Shown here: one piece after another, positions 47,871 to 60,360 of the stretch | Layout of the letters: each line of letters begins with the position of its first letter | Numbering within the stretch: the first letter of the stretch is position 1 | Assembly: GCF_048773025.1 (NCBI RefSeq) | Contig: NC_133551.1 | Location: 38,022,501-38,086,500 of the forward strand | Source: Camelus bactrianus | Taxonomy: Eukaryota > Chordata > Mammalia > Artiodactyla > Camelidae | DNA length: 64,000 nt | Direction: 5' to 3' | Notes under the pieces: model-generated | Told to the model about the DNA's origin: nothing | Seen by the model: the letters and a program-made list of their open reading frames with translations, nothing else | Database searches by the model: none | Translations under genes and position numbers: made by a program

Positions 47871-48206
47871 ACACTCATGAAAGAAAGACACGTGGTGAGA
47901 CTGCCTCTTGCCTTTGAAGAAGAGAGGTGGTGCTGGCATTTGATGGTAAACACATGTAAAGTCGTATTACTATTGCTTATGCGAGGTGACTAAGCCCAGG
48001 TAAACAGCCAGACACACTGAAGCAAGAATTGATTCTGGCCCCATCTGAGATGTTCTTTGGGATCTTGAGGGATCATAGTGACCAACAGAGCTTATTATTT
48101 GTATGGTCATGCTGAAAAGGAGTCCTCAGATCATACTGTTTTTAAAGCAGAGCACCATGGCGTCAGCTTTCCTTGTGGTTACATCGTTCTCTTTTTGTCT
48201 TTTCAG

Positions 48207-48269
48207 GCTGTGACCCAATTAGAACTTTTTGGGGACATGTCCACCCCTCCTGACATAGCCTCCCCCCCT
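48207..48269 (+). CDS. DAB1: DAB1 exon 10 (residues 275-295)
   Basis: Twenty-one codons, AVTQLELFGDMSTPPDIASP plus a final Pro, acceptor TTTTCAG, donor GTAAGT, phase 0 at both ends (63 bases). It is the first exon of the constitutive C-terminal region and can join exon 9 directly to make the 555-residue form. The sequence is proline and serine rich and probably disordered. I recall Thr in human where this copy has Ala291. Confidence 0.94.
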
Positions 48270-48349
48270 GTAAGTATGCACGGCCCTCGGAGCCCCGTCT
48301 CCTTCCTCTTTCCTTTAGTCGCGTGGTGAAAAAAAATACAGCCTTTGGG

Positions 48350-48510
48350 TCAAAGAGGCTGCTGATGGATTTCATCTTGGACTCTTTCAAGCTGTGTGAT
48401 TTGGGCAAATTAACTAGCAATTCTAAACCTCAATTTCCTATGCTATTTTTTTGTTAAAAGAGGAACTGTGATACATGCTCTGTTTTGAGAAATAAATGAG
48501 ACCATGCATC
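48350..48510 (+). repeat. MIR fragment
   Basis: AGCTGTGTGATTTGGGCAAA and CCTCAATTTCCTATGC are MIR core phrases. It starts about 80 bases after exon 10. Confidence 0.65.
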
Positions 48511-49464
48511 AGCAGTTACAGGCTATGACTGGGGCGCTTGCTGTTGTGCTGGGTGGTGGAGAGAGACAAGCAGGATGTGGTCCCTGCCTGCGAGGAGCAC
48601 ACGGTCTAGCTGGGAATATGGGCAAGAGACTCAGTAGGAGAGCAGACACGATGACTCATTCGTCATTGCCCACCCAGAACCCGCACAGCCAGGTGGTCGG
48701 CCCAGGAAAGGATGCGTCTTCTCCCCCCGCCCTTTCTGCCCTCTCCTCTCTCGTTTCCTGCTTCCTTCCTCTCTCCCTGTTATTTCAGTTTCCTCCTCCT
48801 TTCCATGCTGCCTGCTGGTTTCTCTCAGCTTCTCATGAAGCTTTGGATTCCCAGTTCTAGTTTCAGCCAGGGTCTCTGGTTCATTGTTTGCACTGGGATG
48901 GAGATTGCAGGGAGCCCTGATTTGAAAATGAAAAGAAGAAAAAGACAATGAAAACCGAAGCAAGATAGAAACCCAGTGCTTTGAGAACCAGAGGCATTCA
49001 AAGGCCACCCTGCAGCCAAGGCAAAGGAAAGAGCCAAGCTGGCCCCTCTGGCGCCTCCCCTATCCACTCCCGGAGGTGGGCGGGGAGCAGTCAGCCGCAG
49101 CTGCGCCAGCTGAAGCTGCTGGGAGGGGGCAGCTCCCCTGGGCACCGTGCAGTTGTGCAAACCGAGGGATGGTGCTATGGTTCATTGGTGAGATGTGTCT
49201 CACGGATTAAAGGCTGTAACCTCACCATGGAGGACAGATGGCAGGAGACCCCGCTGCCCACAGCTGCCACCCGGGAATCTAGGCACAGCTGCCCAGATCC
49301 CGACACCTGGTGCCCAGGGCAGCCGTGAAGGAGGGGACAGCCGCTGCTGTCTCCAGGGAGGGTGGACAGCTCTAGTGACTCTCTCCTCCATCCCAGGAAG
49401 GACAGCTAAATCCTGGGCCCTTGGAATCTCAACCTTGGGGCCACGGAGCCAGAAAGGTCTGGTG

Positions 49465-49570
49465 AGATCTAAAATTATCCCCTTCATTTTACAGATGAGC
49501 AAACTGAGTTCTAGAGAGGGCAGGTTACTCGCCCAAGGTCACGTAGGGGGAAAAGAGACTGGCACAGACT
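49465..49570 (-). repeat. MIR fragment, minus strand
   Basis: CATTTTACAGATGAGCAAAC, TTCTAGAGAGGGCAGGTTAC and CGCCCAAGGTCACG are the reversed MIR core. Confidence 0.8.
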
Positions 49571-50514
49571 GTGTTTAAAAGCGCTTAACACAGCAGCTCA
49601 TGGCTATGTTTCTAGCTCTGAACCCGAGTGCCCTCCAAATGGATATTTAATAATCCTCAGAACAATGCCACACATCCTGCAAGCTGCTAGTCTAAAAATG
49701 GCCTTGTCTAATTGCCGTGGTTTCAGGATTAATTGCTTGCCCCAGTCTATTCCAAGGGGAAGAAAAAGTATGGGATATTATGGCATCAAATAGACAGACT
49801 CTGTAAGCAAAGGCTTCTGTAAATGGGTGTGGACCTTTAAAAAAAAAAAAGTATGTATGTTTTTATCTCAGTGGCCTTCACCTTACCTACCAGTTCATGC
49901 AGCACACCTTTCTGGAGTCCCAGCATGGGCCAGGCTCTAGAGTTTGCAGCTACTCAAGCATCATTTTTGTTGTTGTTGTTGTTGTTTTATGGTCTTCTTG
50001 AGAATATTTACTTATTTTTACAAAGGCAAGTAGAGGCAGGATGCTGGGAGGCACCAGGACCCCAGGGTCTCGGCCCACATACTAATCTTTGTCTGTTTAT
50101 TGAGTGTGTATTTAGTGACAGCCTTGGGTTGGGCACGCAGTAGGTCCTGAGTGAGGGTATGTCAGTTTGAGTTGACCACCTCTAAAGGGTGGAAGCCAGA
50201 TAAGGGGTAATTTGAGGGCCTGGGAATACCCCCAAGAGGTCAGGGCTCAAACTAAAAAGTCATGATACTGGCCAGCATTTGCTGAGCCTCAGCGTGGTTC
50301 TGAGTGATCTAAATGCACGGTCTCATTTAAACCTCACAGCAGCTCCAGAGGTGGGATATAACCAGCTGACGGTCTGCGAACCACAGTAAGTGGCCTGGAC
50401 TGCGGCTTGCTCCTACAGCACCGCCCCCTTAATTCCCACTGCCTCCCAACCCGATCACCACTGAGCCGGGTCTCCCAGGAGCCTCACGCACCCCTGCCTC
50501 TCTCTGTCTGACAG

Positions 50515-50623
50515 ACTCCTGCAACTCCAGGCGAGGCCTTTACCCCGCCTTCCCCTCAGACGCTTCCGGCGAGTGCAGACATGTTCAGTTCCGTACCTTT
50601 CGGCGCCACTGCTGTGCCCTCAG
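50515..50623 (+). CDS. DAB1: DAB1 exon 11 (residues 296-331 plus first base of Gly332)
   Basis: Thirty-six codons plus one base, running from [18 protein letters not shown] to [17 protein letters not shown], acceptor TGACAG, donor GTAAGC. At 109 bases it is the first exon here that is not a multiple of three; it ends in phase 1 and leaves G for a split Gly codon finished by exon 12. The segment is low in charge and rich in Pro, Ser and Thr. It differs from remembered human DAB1 at several positions, more than any other exon in the window. Skipping it alone would break the frame, so it should be constitutive. Confidence 0.94.
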
Positions 50624-51394
50624 GTAAGCCCTCTCCCGCCCTCCTTCAGCCTCCCTCGCCAGGAAAGAGAAGCGGTTGATGGAACCAACTGCCGAACTCT
50701 GGCCAGACACCTGTGGAACCACCATCTGTCCTGGTGACTCTTCACGCGCCGTTGAGATGCTGCCATGGGGGCGGGGGTTGTCGGTGTACAAAGATCGAGG
50801 ATGCTGCAGGCTGGAATTCAGTGATGTCTTTCTCCTGAAAGGTCAGGATTCCAGGTCACTCGGGTGTGTAGCTTCCCGGAGCTTAGCACACACACAGCCA
50901 GGGATGTCAGTGCAGGCCCACTTCCTCCCACTCGCCTCCGCCAGAGGGAGGGGAGGTGGGCGTGGGGAGGGGGTGAGTCTGCTCCACAGACGTTCTGAGA
51001 GCTGACGGGTAGAAGTGCTCTGCCTTGTTCGGTGGAGACTTAAGGAAGGGGAGGTTCCCCATGCAAAGGGGGACACCTAAGTGACAGAGCAAACTGCGAA
51101 CAGTGAACTGGGAGGGTGATGGGGCTCTTGGTGATTTAGAGAGGATTTGTTCTGTTTTCCAAATATTCTTTGAAATACACATACTTCTTATATAACAAAC
51201 ATGTACAGTAGCAGTGTGGCAGGTGAGCTCCAGGTTGGTGGGGTCTGAGGCATCCTGTTTCTGTAACATCAGCCTCCCTGTGTGACAGTCCGCTCTACCT
51301 GGACGTGGCCAAAGATGGTGCTAGTTCTGCTTTTTTTCCTACGCGGGAGCCTTAAAGACTTTTTCTTCCCCTTTAACTGCAAGTTGGAGGAGGC

Positions 51395-51508
51395 GAGGGA
51401 ATAGTTCCAAGTGGTAGAGCGCATGCTCAGCATGGGTAACGTCCTGGGTTCAATCCCCAGGACCTCCTCTAAAAATAAATAAATAAACCTAATTACCCCC
51501 CTACACAA
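51395..51508 (+). mobile_element. Camelid tRNA-derived SINE, plus strand
   Basis: AAGTGGTAGAGCGCATGCTC (A box), GTCCTGGGTTCAATCCCCAG (B box), GACCTCCTCTAAAAATAAAT, AAATAAACCTAATTACCCCC. Complete tRNA-like body and tail with no long A run. Confidence 0.9.
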
Positions 51509-52979
51509 CAAGAAACAAACTACTGATTTGAAATCTGTGGCCTCCTCTTTCTTTTCCTATTTTATTCTTACAAGTAACAAATCGAGTTTCAATATCTTAG
51601 GATACAAATATCTTGCATTTTTCTATAAATAATTACTTTTAATTACATAGTGTTACAAACACATTCTGGCCACCAAATACAAACCTCACTATTGCTCAAA
51701 GTGAAATTAAAAATTCATACTCTGTTCTGAAATAGTTATTCCTCGTGAGCTGAGGGGTCATTATGAACTTTTAGAAGCTACGGAGATTAGTAGCCACCAG
51801 ATCTGACTTACAGCTGAGAATCTACAGGTAGCCTAGAAATGTCTTCAGTGGCTAAGCTTCCCCGTCACATCTCTTTTACCCATCCCTAGAATGAGACAGT
51901 GACAGTGACCAGTTTTCCTTACCTAAAATGGGTATTCAAATTTCCCTGGGAGTAGCGTAACAGAATCTGTCATTTTAAATAGGAATGACAGCTTTCTATC
52001 AGAAATGCACTCCCTCCCTGTGCCTCAGCCTTGTGTTCAGAATATCCACACTTTGTCCCCATAATTTGTTCCTTGAAGATATAGTAAGACAGATGATGGG
52101 AACTCGAGGCATCAAACTCACTAATTTGCAGGTGTGTTCATTCCACAGATACTCACTGAGTCCCCACTGTGGGCCAGGTGCTCTTCTAGGTGTCTGGGTC
52201 GTGTCCGTGAAAACAGCAGACACAGACCCCTGGCCGCAGAGAGCTTAGTTTCTACTGGGGAGGTGGACAGCAGCATGCAAATGAGTAACGTACGTAATCT
52301 GATAGGAGGTGATAAGTGGTGTGGACAGAAAAATACGTGCAGCAGGGCAGGGGTTTGGAACAGGCAGAGGGCAGGTGTGAATGGAGGTTGTGGCTGCGAG
52401 GGGCTCATGCAGAGGTGTGATGGGAGCCAGGAAGGGGTCAGGGTCAAGAGTACGGCCCCTGCAGTCTCCACTCCCTTCTCGTAAGTGAGAGGGGCTAATT
52501 GCAGTCTCGCGTGTCTTCCAGCCCTAGTATTTCACTCAAATACCGGAAGACCTACCTGCACTGCTCTGCACTGGGCCCTCTCCCCAGCCCAGGGCCCGAT
52601 TAGAGCGTCGAAGGCCTGGATTTTATAATCTTCCAATTTATCCAGCTGTGTTTCCAAGCTGTGGACAAGCCACTCCCGCACCTTCACATTCAATTTCTTC
52701 AGCTGCAAAAAGAAAAAAGGAAAAAAGATACATTACCTCCAGGATTTCACTTCTTAGAATGAAAGTCTAAAATTAATCTCAGTTAGCATGTTTTCACTTT
52801 CTTACTCTACTTCAGCTATGCTGAGAAGCAGAACTGGGCTTCAGCTGATGTTAAACTCTGCCTTTTCCCTCCCTCCACTGGCTTTAAACATTTGTGTAGT
52901 GGTTGAATCTTTGTCTCCCTGTCCCTAAGAGCCCAGTCAGTGACAAGGAGATGGCAAGTGAACTGGGGTGTGCGGTGCA

Positions 52980-53215
52980 CTAGACAGTCCTGCGGTGAAC
53001 CCTGGCTCCTCTTTTACTTATAAGCTTTAGACTCCTGGGGAAATTACTTAACCTGTCAGAGCCAGTGTCTTCATTTTTATAACTGAATTGCAAACAATAC
53101 TTACCTGGCAACAAGATCATGAGAATTAAATGAGGAAGTAAAATCAAGTGCCTCTGAAAAATGCTGCCACGTTACCGATGCTTGGTGTAGAAAATGCTAT
53201 TATTACTACTGTTAC
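52980..53215 (+). repeat. MIR, plus strand, near complete
   Basis: GAAATTACTTAACCTGTCAG, AGCCAGTGTCTTCATTTTTA, GAGAATTAAATGAGGAAG and GCTATTATTACTACTG cover the core and 3' end. Confidence 0.8.
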
Positions 53216-53369
53216 CCTGACTTCTCAAGTAGAAGAAAATACGTCTTGTTCTTACCGATATTTTTTTCATTTGTCTTCCTGGGATGTTTTCTTAAAACAA
53301 TGCATGTGATCAAGTTTAGGTCTTTGATCTCTTGGTCGCACATCTACCCTGAAGACCCTGGAGAGAGTA

Positions 53370-53575
53370 CTCTGTTGTGAACACAGACTCTGCCACCAAC
53401 CAGCTGTGTGACCCTCTGCTCCTTCGCTTCGGAGCCTCCGGGAACTTACCTGTAAAATGGGGGTGATGAGTCCATTGCATAGAGCTGTTCTGAGGATTGC
53501 ACGAGTTCATACATGTAGGAAAACATTTAAAATGGTGCCTGGCAGGGTTTACCTAAGTGAGCGCTCTGCAGACGT
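53370..53575 (+). repeat. MIR, plus strand
   Basis: CTCTGCCACCAACCAGCTGT, TTACCTGTAAAATGGGGGTG and CATTTAAAATGGTGCCTGGC keep MIR order. It lies 155 bases after the previous MIR. Confidence 0.8.
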
Positions 53576-53940
53576 TCTCGGCCCTGCCCATCGGGGGCCC
53601 TGGCTCTGTTCCCTGTGCTGTGTCGCCATATCGGGTCTTCCCCTCCTGAAGCTGCGGGTTCCTCAGATGCAGATTAAAGAGATATTGGTAACAGCTACCC
53701 CAGAGGCTTGATGCAACGATCAACTTCACAAAAATCTGAGCTCCATTATGGCAACGATTTTTTTTTTAACTGTCGTGTTCTTCACTGCATCTCCAAAGAT
53801 AAATAGTGCTTGGCACCCAGTAGGGCTATTTTTGAACCAATGAATCAAATGAAATAATGTAGACAAGAGGTACTATACAAGTTCTCTGTTGGGGGAGTCC
53901 CTTAGTTTTCAGTGTTTTCTTACATTTCAGTCTGCTTTAA

Positions 53941-54024
<84 letters not shown>
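53941..54024 (+). repeat. AAT microsatellite, 28 uninterrupted units
   Basis: Eighty-four bases of perfect AAT triplets with no interruption, deep in intron 11. A pure tract of this length should vary in length between individuals. It follows TGCTTTAA and stops at GTCCCC; no SINE or L1 A-tail is attached. Confidence 0.97.
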
Positions 54025-54025
<1 letters not shown>

Positions 54026-55196
54026 TCCCCAGATGCCAGCATCTGTTTATAAATTGCAATTTTCAACAGTTTAAAAAAAAAAATCTCACTGTAAGGCAGT
54101 AATGCAGGTGGTTCCTTTCACTGCACAGCGAGGAGACTTATGATTGATCTGAATTCCGTGTCATAAAACAGATGCTCCTTGCCCCCTCCTTTCTCCTCTG
54201 TTGAATGTTAGTGAGTAAATGGATACTAAGCTAAGTGGCCACACTGGCAGCCTCCCAGTGACTTCGCATGTCCGGGGTTCCCGCAGCCCTGCCGCCAAGG
54301 TGTCCCGTCAGGGATGCTCAGTGCCATGTGGCCAGAAAGCCTTTGATCAAAGGTCTGGGGAAGGCCCCAGCTGCAGGGACCTCACCTCCAGGAAAAGTGA
54401 GTGAGACCTGCAGGTTCCCAAACATGAAACCCAATTACCCTTGCTGTCTTTTTTGTCTTCTGAATATGGTACTTTGGTCTGAAGCAGATGGCATGAAGCC
54501 AGGGAGACATGCTAATAGCTCTCTCCAGAAAAGTATGCACAGGCCATCTGTTGGTTCCTTGTAGGAAAAAAAAAAAAAAAGATGGGGAAAAAAACCTGCC
54601 ACCAGCAGTAGACTGACTCATCAGAGATCATAGCGCTTACAGATGCTGGAATTTAATTGGATGCTTGGAAAAATGCATTGACGGTGTTTTTTCCACTGTT
54701 ACTCATTCACGTTTATCTGGAGCCTTTCTCCAGCATTTATGGAGATGTGTGCCCAGAACTGTGCTAGACATGCATGGGAGAGGGAGAAAGAAAGAAAAGC
54801 TTCCTGCTTAGCAGGGGCTTTCTAGTCTTACAAGGGAAGACAGAATAAGCGGGCAGTTCCAAGGCAGCGTGGCAGGTGCCACGGTGGAGATGAACACAGC
54901 AGACTGCGCGTGCCCAGAGGAGAGTCAGCTGGGTCTAGAGGGCAGAGGGGATGCTGAACCAAGTCTCAAAGAGCCAGGGAGGGACAGCCACATGAAGAAG
55001 TAGGGGTGGCTCTCCAGGCAGATGGACCGGCAGAGACGAGAGAGCAGGTTATGTTGTTTGCAACTGCTGCAGGGAAGGATGCCAGTGGGAAAGCAGGTGG
55101 AAAATGGGGTGAAGAGGTGGGAAGGGGCTGACCCCCAAAACTCCAAAGTCAAGCTAAGGCATCTGGGCCTTATACTCAAGATGATGGCGCACTGTA

Positions 55197-55412
55197 CAGC
55201 TGACCCTTGGACAACATTGGCCTGAACTGCACGGGTCCGCATATGTGGATGTTTTTCATTAAATACATCAGTAGTCCTATGCGATCCATGGCTGGGTGAA
55301 TCCATGAATGTGGAACCGGGTATATGGAGGGCCGACTGTGAGTTATACACAGATTTTCCATTGTGCAGGGGTCAGCACCCCTAACCCACCTGTTTTTTTC
55401 AAGGGTCAGCTG
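55197..55412 (+). mobile_element. MER2-like (TcMar-Tigger) MITE, second copy
   Basis: A 216-base copy of the element at 2268, same orientation: CAGCTGACCCTTGGACAACA at the 5' end, CAAGGGTCAGCTG at the 3' end, TA duplications at 55195-55196 and 55413-55414. Internal phrases ACGGGTCCGCATATGTGGAT and GGAGGGCCGACTGTGAGTTA match the family. Non-coding. Confidence 0.85.
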
Positions 55413-55589
55413 TATTTGCATTTTAGATTAGTTCTCTGGTGGCAGTGAGGTGGGTAGGGTGGAAGCCAGGTAAAAAGTAGTCTGGCTGGTGGCTGGAGCC
55501 TTCCATCTATTCACCAAAACGGGCATCTGGGTTGATGTGGTGGAAAGATCTGTGGGCGGGTCTTATGCTGTCAGACCCAGTATTCCTTT

Positions 55590-56250
55590 TGATAATAAGA
55601 GTTTGTGATGTCTCCTTTAATATCATGAAATGATATTCATAGAGAACATAACTTACCTACACAGTTTTTCAAAAATCAATATAATTCCCTCACTGGAATA
55701 TAAAGAAGTAAGAAAGCAAATGTGTAATAACAAGATACGCATTTCAGTAAGGAACTACCCAGGTGCCACCTCACAGGAACACATACTCGGTGGTCAGGTG
55801 TGTGTACCTGTAACTAGGATCAGTGTAGGTTCAGATCAGTACAGAAGTGTTGAGTTGCCTCCAACACCACAGTCAGGGACCACGATGTTCCAAGTGGGTG
55901 GACCCCTCGACAGTGTTCCAAACACAAAATACAATCTTCTCTTAATGGACACAGTTCTTACTTTCCTGAAAAATTAAGTGCATTAAAACTCTGCAAAGAA
56001 ACTGAATTTCCATGTAACCCGAAGTCCAACGATCTATACTCAAATAATCATACACAGAATGGAGACATTTTTTTGTGATGCATATCATCTCACACGTTAT
56101 AGGAGGTCTAGTGTCGATGCTCTTGGCCTCTTAAATACCAGTACTGTCCCCCCCGACCAAGTTATCATGGCAACCAAAACACACCCCACATGTTTCCTTT
56201 TCATCCCTTGGAGGCGGAAACACTCCCACTGAGAACTGCTGAATCCCATG
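55590..56250. repeat. Unrecognised repeat-like block
   Basis: About 650 bases carrying a 115-residue open frame (55630-55977) without family resemblance. Read on the minus strand, GGTTGCCATGATAACTTGG and a later CATCACAAAAAAATGTCTCC hint at an old hAT-type DNA transposon, but no clear ends or target duplication were found. Confidence 0.25.
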
Positions 56251-57034
56251 AAAGTCAATCAGAAAACTTTTAAAAGTTGCAGGATTCTTAGTCTGTTGGT
56301 AGGTTCAAGTCAGTTCGTTATTCTGTGATTGGCAGGGTAAGCAGGTTTCAGGTTTCAGATGTCAGCATCAGTGCCTCCTCACCCCTCTCATTTCAGTGCA
56401 CTAGGACCAAGGTAATCTGATAAGGATATTGTCTGTCTTGTTTGTCAACACCCCTGTCTCATTCCTTAAAAGTATTTAACTCTAGTAGATTCATCAGCAG
56501 GAAGCCTGTGTGTCTGTCCCTACCCCTCAGGAGCCGGCCTCCTCTCACCTTGGAAGGAAAAGGACTGGCTTTGAAACTTGGCTCTGTCCCTTAACAGTCA
56601 GTTGAAGGGCAGGTGGATCTGAGACTAGATCAGGAGTGAGGCAGTCTGCACACGATCTCTCTGGGCTCACCAGTCACCGAAGCAACCCAGGACGTGCCGA
56701 GTGCCACAGAGCCTGCCTGCCTTCCCTTTGGAAGTTGCTTGCATACATACATCTGCCCCTCTTCTTTCCCTGGTCTCATTGCTCTCTACCTGCAGATTCC
56801 TCTGACAGCCATAGAGATGCTTGTTTTGAGAGGCTGGTTTTCACCCTCTTCTCTGCGTGGACTGGTTATGTCTCCCAGGCTTGATCGCACCCTGAGAAGG
56901 GTGGGGACCCCTGGGAGGACATGGGAGACTCCTCCAGAGCTGCAGTGGGTTAGAACACTTCAAGGCAGGCCAGCTGCACGAACTGTACTAAGATCAGAAA
57001 TCAGTCTTGGCCATCTGGGTGAGGCAGCATGGGC

Positions 57035-57275
57035 CAGAGGAAAGGACGCTGGCTTTGGGGGCTGATGATCTCAGTTCAGATCCTGATCCCATCTTGTGTC
57101 AGCTGTGTGACCCTGAACAAGGTGCTTTCCTCTCTGAGCATCAATTTCCTTATCCCTAAAATGAAGATAATGAGAGCTATCCTGCAAGGATTTTGTGAAG
57201 ATGTGAAGCACTTAATATTGCACCTAGTACAGTGTAAGCATTTAATAAGTGGAAATTATTATTGTTTCTATTATT
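57035..57275 (+). repeat. MIR, plus strand, near complete
   Basis: GTCAGCTGTGTGACCCTGAA, TTTCCTTATCCCTAAAATGA and a GTAAGCATTTAATAAGTGG end give almost the whole element; an L1 begins about 30 bases after it. Confidence 0.85.
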
Positions 57276-57307
57276 ATGGTAAAAAGTATCACTCATGCTC
57301 CTTTTAA

Positions 57308-57972
57308 AATGAAAACAGTATGGAGATTCCTTAAAAAACTGAAAAGAGAGTTACCCTATGATCCAGCAATTCCACTCCTGGGCATGTGTCTGGAGAAAAC
57401 TAATTGGAAAGGATACATGCACCCCAGTGTTCACAACAACACTGTTTACAATAGCCAAGACATGGAAGCAACCTAAATGTCCATGGACAGATGACTGGGT
57501 AAAGAAGGTGTGGTGTATATATACAATGGAATACTACTTAGCCATAAAAAAGAATAATGCCATTTGCAGCAACATGATTGTCACACTAAGTGAAGTAAGT
57601 TAGACAAAGACAAATAGCACATGATATCACTGATATGTGGAATCTAAAAAATGACACAAGTGAACTTATTTATGAAACAGAAACAGATTCACAGCCATAG
57701 AAAACAAACTTACAGTTACCAAAGGGGAAAGGGCAGGGGAGGGATAAATTAAGAGTTTGAGATTAGCAGATAAAAACTACTACATACAAAATAGATAAAG
57801 ACAAAGTCCTACTGTGTAGCACAGAGAACTATATTTAATATCTTGTGATAACCTGTAATAAAAGGGAATAGGAAAAAGAATATACATGTATACGTGTAAC
57901 TGAATCACTATGCTGTACACCAGAAACTAACACAATATTATAAATCAGTAATACTTCAATTTAAAAAAATAA
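57308..57972 (+). mobile_element. L1 3' end with ORF2 C-terminal remnant
   Basis: The longest L1 piece here. Upstream of the 3'UTR it encodes recognisable ORF2 C-terminal phrases (YDPAIPLLGMCLEKT in one frame; LFTIAKTWKQPKCPW and IYTMEYYLAIKKNNA in another), so the remnant is frameshifted and not functional. It then follows the usual 3'UTR order to GGAACTATATTTAATATCTT style sequence. It is 5' truncated near 57308 and ends A-rich at about 57972; AAAATGA occurs at both edges as a possible short target duplication. Confidence 0.9.
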
Positions 57973-58194
57973 AATGATGATATATCACCTAAAGGCAATA
58001 ATATAGCAAAAACTATGGTAACATATGTGAGTATACTCCCTGGAGTTTTACAGTGTCCAACCTATGTCATGGTAAGAGATGCTCTTGAGTAGACAATAAT
58101 GTACATTTTTTAATCTCTAAAATTGGAATAATAATACCGAGAGCTACCATTTACTGTGTGTCAGTTGTATATCAAGGAAGCTATTTTATAGGCT

Positions 58195-58400
58195 CTAATG
58201 GCTAACGTTTATTAAATGTTCATTCTGTGTCAGGTGTACCACCTCCTACCTTTAACATGTAATCTCAGTTAATCTCTAAAGTAACCCAAGGAGGCAGAAA
58301 GTATTCTACGCCCATTTTACAGATAAGGAGAGGCTTAGAGGACTTCTTAACTCTCCCCAAATTCCATAGATAAGAAGTGGCCATGTGAGTTTTAACCTAA
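58195..58400 (-). repeat. MIR, minus strand
   Basis: AACGTTTATTAAATGTTCAT, GCCCATTTTACAGATAAGGA and GAGGCTTAGAGGACTTCTTA are reversed MIR phrases. Confidence 0.8.
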
Positions 58401-58856
58401 AACTCCAACGTTCTGCTTCTTACTCACGTTTGCACACTGCTTCGGTGCTGAGAAGGAAGATATTATCACCTGGCTTTACAACAAAGCGCCTGGCTCTCAG
58501 GGAGCTTGAGCGCTTGGGAATGCCCTCAGTCTAGCAGGAAGGGAAGGCAAGAGTCAAGCCCCAATGTGCCTGGTTTCTGGTGCTCTGCCCAGTCCCCTCT
58601 GAGCCACACTGGTTGCTGAAGCTATGTGATGTCACAGACCTTTAAGAACCACGGCAATACTGTTAATTACCCCCAAGATACCTGCCCGGCTTGCTCCCTC
58701 CCGCATTCTAGTTTCTGCTTACAAGTCATCTCCTTAGTTTTCGCTGACCACAGCTCCGGGAGAGCATCGTCACTCACAGCTGGGCACTTATGAGTTGCTC
58801 AGGACCTTTCTGACAGTCACTTGGCTCCATGAATGATTCTTCCCCAGGGCACCTGA

Positions 58857-59450
<594 letters not shown>

Positions 59451-59529
59451 TAAACCCACTGAGAACAGCTGATGCCTTGTTTCTGGCGTCAGAGGAGTCA
59501 TCTCAGGGGCATTCAATGGGCTCTTTGTT

Positions 59530-59720
59530 TATACTGCTGCTACCAACAGTAGCCTCTCATTATTAGGTACCGGTTCCAACAGACGCACCTTCGCTGTGCG
59601 CTTTGTATTGGTTATTTTTATCCTCCGAACGGTGCTGGTGGCAAGTAGAGTGAGACTTGTCTGACAGATGCTGAGAGTGAGGTTCAAAGACAGAGGGCGC
59701 AGAGAAAGGGGTAGAATTAA
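59530..59720 (-). repeat. MIR-type fragment, minus strand
   Basis: TTATTGGTTATTTTTATCC-like sequence and CTGAGAGTGAGGTTCAAAGA are a worn reversed MIR core, about 100 bases after exon 12. Confidence 0.45.
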
Positions 59721-60029
59721 GCCCAAGCCTGTAATTTTCCTGCCGTGTCACTGCCTCTCACCGTTTTTGCTCTTTCGCTCATTCACTCGCTCCTGTGCGT
59801 ATATCCCAGCTCGGACGCCCAGACTTGGCGTTTGGCTTATTGAAATAAAAACGACTGGTGCATGTGAATTTTAAAAACGTTCGGAACCGGGATTTAAAAA
59901 ATAGAATAGAAAATTAAGATCAGGCGAAACCTTAGGCCCGAGATACAGCAGCTGTAAGGCCTCATGCAACTGGTATCATTGAAGCCAGAATTTGAGTCAA
60001 AGCTTTGGATAGTCAAAGAGAAAAAATGG

Positions 60030-60360
60030 TGGTGTGGCAGAAAGTTCTGGACCCGGAATCCAGAGAGCAGCCGAATTAGACTAGTTTTGTGCTGATGGGC
60101 AAGTCATTTTATTTATTTGACCTTCAATTTCCTCATCTATCTTAGGCTGAGGGTTATAAAAAGGATTCAGTGGTATGTGTACTAAAGCTTTTATACCTCT
60201 CAGAGTTTGAAGTACTTTTATTGTCAGTTTTATGGCCTGTTGAGTGGGTTTGTGCAGATCCCGGGGTTCTAATCCTGGCTCCCCCACCACAAGCTGTGTC
60301 TTTGGGCAAAGGTGTGACATCCCTTAACCTCCGCTGTGTCTTGGGTAGAATGAGGAAGTT
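60030..60360 (+). repeat. Two MIR fragments in tandem, plus strand
   Basis: The first (60030-60180) shows CTGATGGGCAAGTCATTTTA and TTCAATTTCCTCATCTATC. The second (about 60245-60360) shows GGGGTTCTAATCCTGGCTCC and CTTTGGGCAAAGGTGTGAC. Both are the same strand and separate insertions. Confidence 0.7.

Larger units (their letters stand above)
43226..48206 (+). other. DAB1: DAB1 intron 9c (5.0 kb)
   Basis: Contains a GA microsatellite, an MER5A element with its target duplication, an L2 3' end, an L1 3' end, MIR pieces, and a repeat-free AT-rich block at 45330-45840. Confidence 0.88.
48270..50514 (+). other. DAB1: DAB1 intron 10 (2.2 kb)
   Basis: Holds MIR fragments, a GC-richer stretch near 49000-49400 and a short GTT run at about 49965-49988. 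No other feature is seen. Confidence 0.88.

Noticed and set aside
53941-54024. AAT tract as the SCA37-type DAB1 repeat
   Set aside because: SCA37 involves an ATTTC insertion in an ATTTT tract of an upstream intron linked to a primate Alu; motif, place and context all differ.
57249-57603. Overlapping open frames with conserved-looking peptides
   Set aside because: These are frameshifted remnants of L1 ORF2, not a host gene.
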